From contig MGKT01000007.1 of assembly GCA_001794755.1 (NCBI GenBank), positions 1 through 44,127 of the forward strand: 44,127 nucleotides of DNA, read 5' to 3'. The notes beneath the pieces are model-generated. The model made no database searches. It saw only the letters and a program-made list of their open reading frames with translations, and was not told the DNA's origin. Below are positions 26,299 to 34,625 of the stretch, piece by piece. Made by a program: the position numbers and the translations under genes. How positions within the stretch are numbered: the stretch's first letter is position 1; the number at the start of each line of letters is the position of its first letter. The stretch comes from Candidatus Yanofskybacteria bacterium RIFCSPLOWO2_02_FULL_44_18 (GTDB lineage: Bacteria > Patescibacteriota > Minisyncoccia > 2-02-FULL-40-12 > GWA2-44-9).

Positions 26299-26841
26299 AT
26301 GGGCTTTGCACCTTTCCAGTACATGGCTACAGCCATAGAAGAAGCTCGTTTGAATCATAAAGCATCCAGTGATCATCCGGTCGGGGCCGCGATCGAGTAT
26401 AAAGATGGGATTATCGCCAAAGGTGGTAATCGTTGCCATCAGGACCAAGATCCAACTGCACATGCAGAAATAGTAGTAATTCGGGAAGCGGGCAGAATTG
26501 TGGGCCGCAAGAATCTCCGGTATTGCACTCTCTATGTGACCTGTGAGCCCTGCCCCATGTGTGCTTGGGCTATTGTCACGGCACGCCTGTGGCATGTTTA
26601 TTATGGCGTTAGCCGCATAGTTGTTGAAGAAGTTCTGTGTGTACCCGATGAGTTTAGGACCCAGAAAACAGAATCGAAAAAAATACTCTACAGCGGCGAT
26701 CATGTAGTCGGCTGTACGCCTGATTGCCATCTGGCGGGATGCCTCGAACTACTTAGACTTTGCACCAGACGCCCCCTTGGAGATCTGAATCCATTTAAGA
26801 ATATTGGCAATTATTGGAATCTGGAATCTGAGTGTGAATAG
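26299..26841 (+). CDS. nucleoside/nucleotide deaminase family (CDA fold)
   Basis: HAEIVVIREAG and CEPCPMC zinc motifs, YYGVSR; SD GGAGGTAGGAG upstream. Confidence 0.88.
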   Translation: MGFAPFQYMATAIEEARLNHKASSDHPVGAAIEYKDGIIAKGGNRCHQDQDPTAHAEIVVIREAGRIVGRKNLRYCTLYVTCEPCPMCAWAIVTARLWHVYYGVSRIVVEEVLCVPDEFRTQKTESKKILYSGDHVVGCTPDCHLAGCLELLRLCTRRPLGDLNPFKNIGNYWNLESECE

Positions 26842-26854
26842 GTCGCTCGACATC

Positions 26855-26893
26855 AGCCATCAGAGACTCGCCATCTCTGATGGCTTTTTATTT
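26855..26893 (+). terminator. Rho-independent terminator of deaminase gene
   Basis: AGCCATCAGAGA-ctcgcca-TCTCTGATGGCT then TTTTATTTT; 12-bp perfect stem. Confidence 0.9.
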
Positions 26894-26901
26894 TGGTGCC
26901 C

Positions 26902-27050
26902 GGGCGGGCAAAAAAAAAGGGGGTTGGGGGGAATGAATTTTTGCCCGCCCTCGCTTTCCGCCGCCGCTGAATTTCATATTTTGCAGAAGCAAAAAACAAT
27001 TAAGAATTTTTTGCTCTGCAAAATGCGCCATAGAACTCAAAAGTTGAGTT
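26902..27050. repeat. three consecutive intergenic inverted repeats
   Basis: GGGCGGGCAAAAA/TTTTTGCCCGCCC; ATTTTGCAG-AGCAAAAAA/TTTTTTGCT-CTGCAAAAT; AACTCA/TGAGTT. Confidence 0.8.
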
Positions 27051-27127
27051 GCGCTTGACCTCTCCCTCCCACTCGCGCGCAACATCAATTTTACTCCATA
27101 AAAGTTTATTGCTTAAATTCATTTTAT

Positions 27128-27178
27128 TTGGTAGTATAACAATAAGGTTAATGGCATTGTATACTACAATACTACCAA
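27128..27178. promoter_or_regulatory. inverted-repeat operator candidate upstream of the XRE gene
   Basis: TTGGTAGTAT (27128-27137) and ATACTACCAA (27169-27178), plus an additional ATACTAC at 27161. Confidence 0.65.
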
Positions 27179-27190
27179 AACTTTATTTAT

Positions 27191-27398
27191 ATGACAAATG
27201 GAAAAACAATCAGCGAAAATATCAAGAAATTAAGAGTTAAACTTGGATTAACCCAAGAAGATTTAGCCAAGAAAGTGGATATTAAATATACAACGCTTAT
27301 GAAGGTCGAAAGCGGAACAGTAGATAAACCGAGTGTCCAAACTATGGCAAAACATCGCCAAAGCGCTTGGAGTTTCAATAGAGGATTTGATAAAATAA
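27191..27398 (+). pseudogene. XRE-family HTH regulator, frameshifted near codon 55
   Basis: ISENIKKLRVKLGLTQEDLAKKVDIKYTTLMKVESGTVDKPSVQTMAK; removing C27353 restores IAKALGVSIEDLIK*. Confidence 0.75.
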
Positions 27399-27513
27399 AC
27401 TGGGTATTGCAAAAAGTGTCGGGGGGGGTAAGCTATAAGTGAGGTCAAATTAATTAACCATTAACTAACTTTCTCGAAGTTGGCTAAGCCATATAAGAGA
27501 AAAGGAGAAAAAT

Positions 27514-27645
27514 ATGGAAGGAAAAAAAGAAATTCTAACCGGAGGGAATCAGATAGAAGGTAACCAGATTGATACTATTCTCGCGGAATTGGGTATAAAT
27601 GACGATAATACTGTTCGTGAGTTAATTGAGCGAAAGAAATTTTAA
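27514..27645 (+). CDS. 43-aa orphan small protein
   Basis: MEGKKEILTGGNQIEGNQIDTILAELGINDDNTVRELIERKKF* with SD AAAGGAG. Confidence 0.6.
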   Translation: MEGKKEILTGGNQIEGNQIDTILAELGINDDNTVRELIERKKF

Positions 27646-27671
27646 ATGCATGGCATAGAAAAATTAAAACT

Positions 27672-27911
27672 ATGCCAGAGGGTCCTGAAAGAAAGGCAGA
27701 GGAGGATGAATTATTTGATAATGATGGGATGTGGTCTAGACGACTTTTTGATTGGATGAATGGGGGAGATATGACATTTCGCCCTTCTGATTTGGAGATT
27801 AATCCTGAAACAGGAAGAACGCGGGTGCATGATCAGAAACAAGCCGTATCTAAAGATAGGGGTCAGCTATGGGAGCAAGTTGAAAAAAGGATGAGTTTAA
27901 ATGATTTATGA
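27672..27911 (+). CDS. orphan hypothetical protein
   Basis: 79 aa; stop overlaps the start of the next ORF (ATGA). Confidence 0.6.
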   Translation: MPEGPERKAEEDELFDNDGMWSRRLFDWMNGGDMTFRPSDLEINPETGRTRVHDQKQAVSKDRGQLWEQVEKRMSLNDL

Positions 27912-28324
27912 AAAAATCTGGAATACTTAAATTTGATGGTAATAAAGAAAAAGAAGATTGCGGGAATAATCCTGAAAAAAGACGATCTATAGATCATGTG
28001 CTCCCACCAACTGTAGAGGATATTCAAATCCTAGTAGCTGATCGAACAGCTTTTTGGAGTGAAGGACCCTACCGTTTAGGATATGATCTCAAACATAGAT
28101 TCATACCGTGGTCAAAAGGAGAAAGAGGAGAAGAAAATATACGGAGAGAGTCTTACCCTAATTGGAGAGATGAGGATTTTGGACAATTATTAAGACAACT
28201 ATTAGAATCGTTGGAAAAAATCAACTTACGTTATGAAAAAAGAATGTTGACACTAACAAAAGATAGCCAAGAGCAGCTAAGAAGCCAAATAGAATTGTTA
28301 AAAGAAAGCATCGTAGATTTATAA
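27908..28324 (+). CDS. orphan hypothetical protein, helical C-terminus
   Basis: 138 aa, translationally coupled to the preceding ORF. Confidence 0.65.
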   Translation: MKKSGILKFDGNKEKEDCGNNPEKRRSIDHVLPPTVEDIQILVADRTAFWSEGPYRLGYDLKHRFIPWSKGERGEENIRRESYPNWRDEDFGQLLRQLLESLEKINLRYEKRMLTLTKDSQEQLRSQIELLKESIVDL

Positions 28325-28386
28325 AAAGGAAAGGGGTAGACCATCTTAAATCGATTTTGGTGCTGTAGTAGAACATCAAATGATGA

Positions 28387-28460
28387 CCAGAAGAGGTTTG
28401 GTGATGTTTTATGAGCGCGCAGAATCGTTTGGGACGCGCTTCGCGCGTCCCACCTTCTGG
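28387..28460. repeat. nested inverted repeat
   Basis: Outer CCAGAAG/CTTCTGG; inner perfect GGGACGCGC-TTC-GCGCGTCCC. Confidence 0.8.
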
Positions 28461-28487
28461 CTTCCAAAAAGCCGTTTAGTTTGTTGA

Positions 28488-28574
28488 TGGTGCCGGGAGA
28501 GGGACTCGAACCCTCAAGCCCTTGCGAGCGGGTGATTTTAAGTCACCTGCGGTTGCCAATTTCGCCACCCCGGC
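28488..28574 (-). tRNA. tRNA-Leu (UAA)
   Basis: GCCGGGG...GGTGA-CTTAAAA-TCACC, long variable arm, TTCGAGT, TCCCGGC A CCA. Confidence 0.93.
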
Positions 28575-28628
28575 ATATAGCGATTTTATCATTAAAAGAG
28601 CCATTTTCAAAGCGAGAACTAACTTTTG

Positions 28629-28700
28629 AGGTGCCGGTGGGATTTGCACCCACGTATAGCGGTTTTGCAGACCGCAGTGTAACTTCTTCACCACGGCACC
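28629..28700 (-). tRNA. tRNA-Cys (GCA)
   Basis: GGTGCCG...GCGGT-CTGCAAA-ACCGC...GTGGG TGCAAAT CCCAC CGGCACC T; CCA not encoded. Confidence 0.9.
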
Positions 28701-28702
28701 GA

Positions 28703-30217
28703 TTATAATTCTCTCCTTATTTTCTCCTCCTGATATATTTCCAGGATATCGCCTTCGGAAATTTGGGAAAAGTCTTTGCCGGGGACGGATTCTATTTTCA
28801 TGCCGGCTTCCAAACCTTCGGCCACTTCCAGGGATTCTTCTTTGTTGTGCTGTAACTGGCTTATTCTTCCCGACATTGATATCGCTCCATTTTTTATAAC
28901 ATCAAACATCGCTCCTCTGATGATTTTGCCTGACGTAACTTTACCCCCGACAATTTGGCTTCTGGCGTCTTTTTTAAATATAGCCAAAACTTTTATTTTG
29001 CCAATTACATTCTTAATAATCTCCGGTTCCAATAATTCAGTCATGGCGGCGCGGACATGGTTTACAAGATCGTAAATAATATCAAAACTTCTGATGGAAA
29101 TCCCCTCCCTTTCGGCCAGTTTTTTAGCTGATTCCTCGATACCGACTCTGAAGCCTATAATTTGAGCTTTGCTTGAAATTGCCGTCTTGATGTCTCCCTC
29201 GGCTATGTTACCAATATCATATGCCAATACTCTGTATCCGACTTGCTCCGATTTAATGCTGCTTAAAGCATTGTCTATCGCCTCAAGAGAACTTGAGACA
29301 TCAGTCTTAAATACCAGATTAAGTATTTTTCTTTCTTCATTTTCTTCTTTTTTGGGATTGAGGAACATCATAAGAGGGGAAAGATCGATATTGTCTTCAG
29401 CAATTCTCATAGCCTTATCCTTATTTTCAGTTACTGCAAATTTTTGTCCGATTTGAGGCGCTGACGGCCAGCCGGTAATAAGAACGGGTTGGGCCGGGAC
29501 GGCCTCCGTCATCATTCGGCCGGTGGAATCTTCCATTGACTTTACTTTTCCGACAACGGTTCCGACCACAAGCCAGTCGCCGAGACCAAGAATTCCCTTC
29601 TGCACCAGGGCCGTGGCCACATAACCTCTCCTTTTGTCTAAGTTTGATTCAATAATGACGCCTTGAGCCGGAGCAGACACGTCTTCTCTTAAATCTTCGA
29701 CTTCGGCCACGAGAAGAATCATGTCAAGAAGCTCCTTGATGTTGGTTCCTTTTTTGGCCGATACCTCAATCACTGGGATCTGACCGCCCCAATCTTCAAC
29801 CAGAATATTTTCGGATGCCAGATCCTGCTTAACTTTTTGCACGTTTGATCCCTCTTTGTCTATTTTATTAATCGCCACAATCGCCTGAATCTTCTCGTCG
29901 AGTATTATTTTTATAGCTTCTTTTGTTTGAGGCTTTACGCTCTCATCGGCGGCCACAACAAGAATCGCGATATCGGCTACTTTGGTTCCCCGAGAACGAA
30001 TTGCGGTAAACGCTTCATGGCCCGGGGTATCGAGAAAGGTGATGCGTTTCCCATTTACATCAATTTGATAGGCGCCGATATGCTGGGTTATACCGCCCGA
30101 TTCTTTACCGGCGACATTTGTCTTACGGACAGCATCCAGCAACGCAGTTTTACCATGATCAACATGGCCCAAAACGACAACTACCGGCGGTCTTGATTGT
30201 GAGGGCGTATTTGACAT
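28703..30217 (-). CDS. infB: translation initiation factor IF-2, short form
   Basis: [40 protein letters not shown]...[17 protein letters not shown]...NKIDK; start trimmed to MSNTPSQ. Confidence 0.96.
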   Translation of the reverse strand: MSNTPSQSRPPVVVVLGHVDHGKTALLDAVRKTNVAGKESGGITQHIGAYQIDVNGKRITFLDTPGHEAFTAIRSRGTKVADIAILVVAADESVKPQTKEAIKIILDEKIQAIVAINKIDKEGSNVQKVKQDLASENILVEDWGGQIPVIEVSAKKGTNIKELLDMILLVAEVEDLREDVSAPAQGVIIESNLDKRRGYVATALVQKGILGLGDWLVVGTVVGKVKSMEDSTGRMMTEAVPAQPVLITGWPSAPQIGQKFAVTENKDKAMRIAEDNIDLSPLMMFLNPKKEENEERKILNLVFKTDVSSSLEAIDNALSSIKSEQVGYRVLAYDIGNIAEGDIKTAISSKAQIIGFRVGIEESAKKLAEREGISIRSFDIIYDLVNHVRAAMTELLEPEIIKNVIGKIKVLAIFKKDARSQIVGGKVTSGKIIRGAMFDVIKNGAISMSGRISQLQHNKEESLEVAEGLEAGMKIESVPGKDFSQISEGDILEIYQEEKIRREL

Positions 30218-30348
30218 ATGGCGTGATGAATATTGTAGCATTTAATAGAGATTTTTACAAACAAAAACAAGCTTTGTCTGCCTGTTACAATAAAACTATA
30301 ACTTTATGAAATCCCAGATAGAAATACCGGCCTGTTTGATAATTTTGG

Positions 30349-30555
30349 TTATTGGATTCTGAAAATAGCTTTCGCTTCAATAGCCCCCTCAACAGCTTCT
30401 ACAATCATTCTCTTTGCTTCATTAATATTTTTCCCCCAGGAAACAGCGCCCTGTACATTTTTAGCCTCTACAGAGTATCCGCCTATGTCTTTTTCAGATT
30501 CAAAAATACAATTAAACGATCCGTATTTTGTTTTTACATTAAGTATTTTTTTCAT
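30349..30555 (-). CDS. HicB-like antitoxin-fold protein (possibly frameshifted; continuation to 30296)
   Basis: 68 aa, KTKYGSFNCIFESEKDIGGYSVEAKNVQGAVSWGKNINEAKRMIVEAVEGAIEA; +1 frame continues QNPITKIIKQAGISIWDFIKL*. Confidence 0.65.
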   Translation of the reverse strand: MKKILNVKTKYGSFNCIFESEKDIGGYSVEAKNVQGAVSWGKNINEAKRMIVEAVEGAIEAKAIFRIQ

Positions 30556-30600
30556 AAATCAATAATAACACAATTGAATATAACATACATGAGTTTCCCA

Positions 30601-30774
30601 ATTGGCGATGAGGGAGGGATTCGGTCACGGATAATTTTCTTCTGAAAATTTCCGCGACCCCGGCTCGGCGCCGTCGCGCCTCCGCCTTTCTCATCCCTCC
30701 TCACCCGCAATGATGCTCCGTTCAGACAGCCACAAGCTGTCTTTACGGATCATTGGCGATGAGGGAGGGATTCG
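30601..30774 (-). repeat. dispersed hairpin element, copy B, bounded by a 23-bp direct repeat of the tRNA-Ser 3' end
   Basis: ATTGGCGATGAGGGAGGGATTCG at 30601-30623 and 30752-30774; element core 30620-30662. Confidence 0.85.
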
Positions 30775-30847
30775 AACCCTCGATACGGGTTTAACCCCGT
30801 ATAACAGGTTAGCAACCTGCCGCCTTCAGCCTCTCGGCCACCTCATC
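30754..30847 (-). tRNA. tRNA-Ser (GCU)
   Basis: GATGAGGTGGCCGAGAGGCTGAAGGCG GCAGG-TTGCTAA-CCTGT...CGAGGG TTCGAAT CCCTC CCTCATC G CCA. Confidence 0.93.
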
Positions 30848-30883
30848 TTTTTGTCATAAACCAGCAAATTATATCATTTTTCT

Positions 30884-31554
30884 CTACCCTCTCGCAATAA
30901 CCAGCGCGTCAACTTTTACGGACCCATTTTGCTTTAACACTCTGGCACACTCATTAAGCGTTGCTCCCGTTGTGCAAACATCGTCAACAAGTAAAACCGA
31001 GACAGGAAATTTTCTTTTTTGTCTTACTGAGAATGAATCAGTAATGTTGATCAATCGCTCTTCCTTTTGTTTAATCTGGGCTTGCGGCTTCCTCATAATA
31101 TTTCTTATCAATATATCGGCATCCATTTTAGCGCCGATTTTTTTGGAAATACTCCTGGCTATTAATTCAGCCTGATTGAATCCCCGCCAGTTCAACCGAC
31201 TGGGCGACAAGGGGACTGGGATAACGGCCGAGTGGTTAAACGTATTCTTCGGAAACCTTTCGATGTACTCTTTGGCAATTTCGGCCAAATGTTTGGAACA
31301 TTCGGAAATATATGAATACTTCATCTTGTGAATCAGCTTAGAAACAATCTGGTTATTGTAGTCGGCGCAAATGAACAAGGAGTCCAGATGCCATTTGTTT
31401 CTGCAATTTTCACATGTGGCTCCGTAGTTTGACGGAATATTGCAGCCAATGCAATTAAATTCTGTACTGATATTAATGGTCCGCAAGCAGTTCCTACAGA
31501 GGTACTTCCCATACTTGTTACAGGCCAGGCAGCGTATCGGAAAAAACAGTTCCA
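30884..31554 (-). CDS. comF: ComF/GntX-family phosphoribosyltransferase with zinc ribbon
   Basis: CLACNKYGKYLCRNC, CIGCNIPSNYGATCENC, VLLVDDVCTTGATLNECARVL PRPP motif; approximate start. Confidence 0.9.
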
Positions 31555-31626
31555 TAATCCATTTAAATCCTTTTTGGGGATAATTGCGCATACATTTTAC
31601 GTATATTGGTATATACTAATATATAT

Positions 31627-32682
31627 ATGTTCGGACTCTTTAAGTCTAATGGAAATCTCGGCATCGATATCGGCACGGCATCCATCAAGATTGTCGAGCT
31701 GGAAAAGCAGGGGGCTAGAAAAGGCCTTATAAACTACGGCCTGTTTGAATTAAAAGGAGCTTCTTCCAATACCGACGGCAAGACCGGCATATTAAACTTA
31801 CCCGACGGCGATATCGTTTGGGGCATAAAAGAAGTGATTTCGAAGGCGAAGATAAAAGCCAAAGACGTCATCGCTTCAATTCCGGCTTTTTCAACTTTTT
31901 CAACCATTATCGAAATGCCTTATCTTTCCGAGGCTGATTTGGCTAAATCAATTCCTTTTGAAGCCAAGAAATACGTGCCTGTGCCGTTAAATGAGGTCAT
32001 TTTGGATTGGTCTATTATAGGGACTAAGACGCCTGAACCCGGCAAACCGGCCACCGTTGAAATATTTTTAGCCTCGGTACCCAAAGATGAAACGGAGAGA
32101 TATCAGCGAATCATGCAAAACGCGGGGTTGAGTTTAAAGGCAATCGAATTGGAAAACTCGGCCTTAACTAGGAGCCTTCTTGGCAACGACCTGTCTCCGG
32201 CGGCAATCGTAAACATCGGGGGGAGAAGCACGTCCATATTAATAGCAGACAAAGGATATGAAAGAATAAACCACAATTATGAAGTCGGTGGATTTGAAAT
32301 TACAAAATCGATAGCCAAGTCTTTAAATATCAGTTTGGAAAAGGCCGAAGATTTAAAGAAAAAATTCGGCCTTACGGAAAGTGATGAGAATATCATAAAC
32401 GAGGCCATGATCCATTTGATTGACATGATGGCTTTTGAAACGAAAAAAACGATATCTGCGTACGAGGAAAAAACAAAACAAAAAATATTGAAAGTGATAT
32501 TGGTGGGCGGAATGGTGAACATGCCCAACTTCGCTGAATACTTCAAGCAAAAACTGGGCTTGCAGACCATCATCGGCAATCCCATGGCCAGAATCGTATA
32601 TCCCCAAACACTAACTCCCGTCCTGCCAGAGCTTTCAAGCACTTTTGCAGTCGCTCTGGGCCTGGCAATGCGGGAAATATAA
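31627..32682 (+). CDS. pilM: type IV pilus assembly protein PilM
   Basis: LGIDIGTASIKIVELEK, actin-like fold motifs, VILVGGMVNMPNFAEYF. Confidence 0.93.
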   Translation: MFGLFKSNGNLGIDIGTASIKIVELEKQGARKGLINYGLFELKGASSNTDGKTGILNLPDGDIVWGIKEVISKAKIKAKDVIASIPAFSTFSTIIEMPYLSEADLAKSIPFEAKKYVPVPLNEVILDWSIIGTKTPEPGKPATVEIFLASVPKDETERYQRIMQNAGLSLKAIELENSALTRSLLGNDLSPAAIVNIGGRSTSILIADKGYERINHNYEVGGFEITKSIAKSLNISLEKAEDLKKKFGLTESDENIINEAMIHLIDMMAFETKKTISAYEEKTKQKILKVILVGGMVNMPNFAEYFKQKLGLQTIIGNPMARIVYPQTLTPVLPELSSTFAVALGLAMREI

Positions 32683-33474
32683 ATGGAGGGAGATCAAATT
32701 AAACCCACGCCGGAAGAAATCCCACAAGCTTCGACACAAACTGCTGATCAAAGCACCACGCCTTCGCCAGTCATCCCCGCTGTGGGGACTGCGGGGGGCA
32801 TGTCGGCTTTAATGAAGCTCGTAATCGTCCTGGCTGTCGCAGTGGCGGCGGTTGTAACTATTCTCATTTTCAAAAATCAAATATTTGGAATGTTTGGTTC
32901 CGATAACAATAATGCCGATGATATTGCTACAACAAGCACGGCGTCGCCGGCAAGTTCTAGAGCCGCCCAGAATTCATGCAAAAACTTAAATGAGGATGCT
33001 TTCAATGACATGGTCAGGCGATTGGGGCTTAACCAGCCTGGGCTCAAGTGGGTCGCCACGGATAAGTATCCCGAAGAATTTCCAGATGATTTTCCAAAAT
33101 ATGAAAATGCTACCGTTCAAGCATATGTTTCAGCTGATGTGCCAGCCAGCAAAGACAACCCGGCCTCAAAGTCATTCATTGTCGTGACTTGCAGTAACGA
33201 TGACGAAGTAAAAATAAAGAAGTATTTTGAGGGTTTGACTTTCAGCGCCACCGGCTGGGAGTCACTATACGAAGCGGCTCAAAGGCAATATTCCCAAATG
33301 AGCAATGTTCCGCCGGAAGTAAAACAGACGATTCTTCAGGGCATTAAGAATCAGTTGTTAACCGGGTATGTGCGCGGCGGAGTGCCGGCAACGGGAAAAG
33401 CGAAGGTTGAAAATATAATGAGTGTCGGGATTATCCAAGGCAAAATCCTGTACTCATTCGCGATTCCGCAATAG
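32683..33474 (+). CDS. hypothetical single-TM protein in the pilus operon
   Basis: 263 aa; LVIVLAVAVAAVVTILIF TM. Confidence 0.75.
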   Translation: MEGDQIKPTPEEIPQASTQTADQSTTPSPVIPAVGTAGGMSALMKLVIVLAVAVAAVVTILIFKNQIFGMFGSDNNNADDIATTSTASPASSRAAQNSCKNLNEDAFNDMVRRLGLNQPGLKWVATDKYPEEFPDDFPKYENATVQAYVSADVPASKDNPASKSFIVVTCSNDDEVKIKKYFEGLTFSATGWESLYEAAQRQYSQMSNVPPEVKQTILQGIKNQLLTGYVRGGVPATGKAKVENIMSVGIIQGKILYSFAIPQ

Positions 33475-33547
33475 AACTAGCGTTTAATGTTGATAACAAA
33501 TAATCGGTAAGAGGTATAATAAAAGAGGGGAAATCTAATTAATAATT

Positions 33548-34111
33548 TTGGCCGACGTAAAAGGACTACAACTTCTTCCTGAAACCAGGAAAAAAATCGA
33601 AGTCGTCATGCCCGGGGAAAACAGATGGCTATATTCAGGCATCATATTTTTGATTTTATGCGCCTCGATTGTCGGCGGACTCTATTTTTATTCTTCTTCA
33701 TTATCGGCAAAAATAGCGGAAATAGATTCCCAGCTCGCCGCCATGGAAGGAGACAGGGATTCGGCCTTTGAAAGAGAAGTGCTGACGTTGAATAAGCAGT
33801 TGGCCTTAATAAGCCAGCTGGCCGGAAATCACATATATTGGACAAAATCCCTTGATAAACTCGAAACTTTAGCCGTGGATCAGGTCCAGCTTACGTCATT
33901 AAAAATGGAATCAGACGGAAAAATAGCATTAAGCGCCTTGGCCGGAAATTACTCGGCCTTGGCCAGACAAATTGCTTCGCTGACCGCTTCCGACGCTGTT
34001 ACTGATATTGATTTGGGAACGATAAAAGGCCGGACTGACGGGAAATTGGAGTTCAATTTAAGTATTTTGATTGATAAAAGTAGGATGATATTAAATGGAC
34101 AGAGCCGCTAA
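33548..34111 (+). CDS. pilN: PilN-like pilus assembly protein
   Basis: Single TM near N-terminus plus coiled coil, position after pilM; TTG start. Confidence 0.7.
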   Translation: MADVKGLQLLPETRKKIEVVMPGENRWLYSGIIFLILCASIVGGLYFYSSSLSAKIAEIDSQLAAMEGDRDSAFEREVLTLNKQLALISQLAGNHIYWTKSLDKLETLAVDQVQLTSLKMESDGKIALSALAGNYSALARQIASLTASDAVTDIDLGTIKGRTDGKLEFNLSILIDKSRMILNGQSR

Positions 34112-34625
34112 AAATTATCTTGGAGCCGGTCTGGCCGCACTGGGCCTTTTCATCGCAGTCGGTTTCGGCTGGACGTATTACAACAATGTTTCGTCTCTAA
34201 GAGCCGCCGTTCTGGAAAAAGAAGAAACATTGGCCGAGCGGCAGAATATTCTTGCCAATATCGCTAAACTCAAGGAGGAATATAAATCAAGAGCCGCCGA
34301 AGTGAAAAAAATATCAGAATTTATTCCGGCCAAAAAAAGCTTAGCTGAAATGGTTTCAGGTTTAAATGAGATTGCCACCACAAGCGGCAATTTAATCACG
34401 GACATCTCCGTCGGAAAAGTCGAGAACAACGATAATCCGTATTCGACATTAAGTATAAACATATCCTCGAGCGGCACGTATTATACGCTGCGCCAATTAT
34501 TGGCCAATATAGAAAAGAACATCCGCATGATGGACGTTTCGGTGCTGGAAATCGGATCCAGCCAGGGCGGGGCGTCGAACAATTTGAACGCCAAATTAAT
34601 AGTCAACACTTACTATCTAAAATGA
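34095..34625 (+). CDS. pilO: PilO-like pilus assembly protein
   Basis: TM, coiled coil, PilO-like C-terminal fold; follows pilN. Confidence 0.75.
   Translation: MDRAAKNYLGAGLAALGLFIAVGFGWTYYNNVSSLRAAVLEKEETLAERQNILANIAKLKEEYKSRAAEVKKISEFIPAKKSLAEMVSGLNEIATTSGNLITDISVGKVENNDNPYSTLSINISSSGTYYTLRQLLANIEKNIRMMDVSVLEIGSSQGGASNNLNAKLIVNTYYLK

Noticed and set aside
28481-28708. ORFs 28481..28708 (+) and 28476..28694 (-)
   Set aside because: Translations of tRNA-Leu and tRNA-Cys (e.g. MVPGEGLEPSSPCERVILSHLRLPIS is a typical tRNA artefact).
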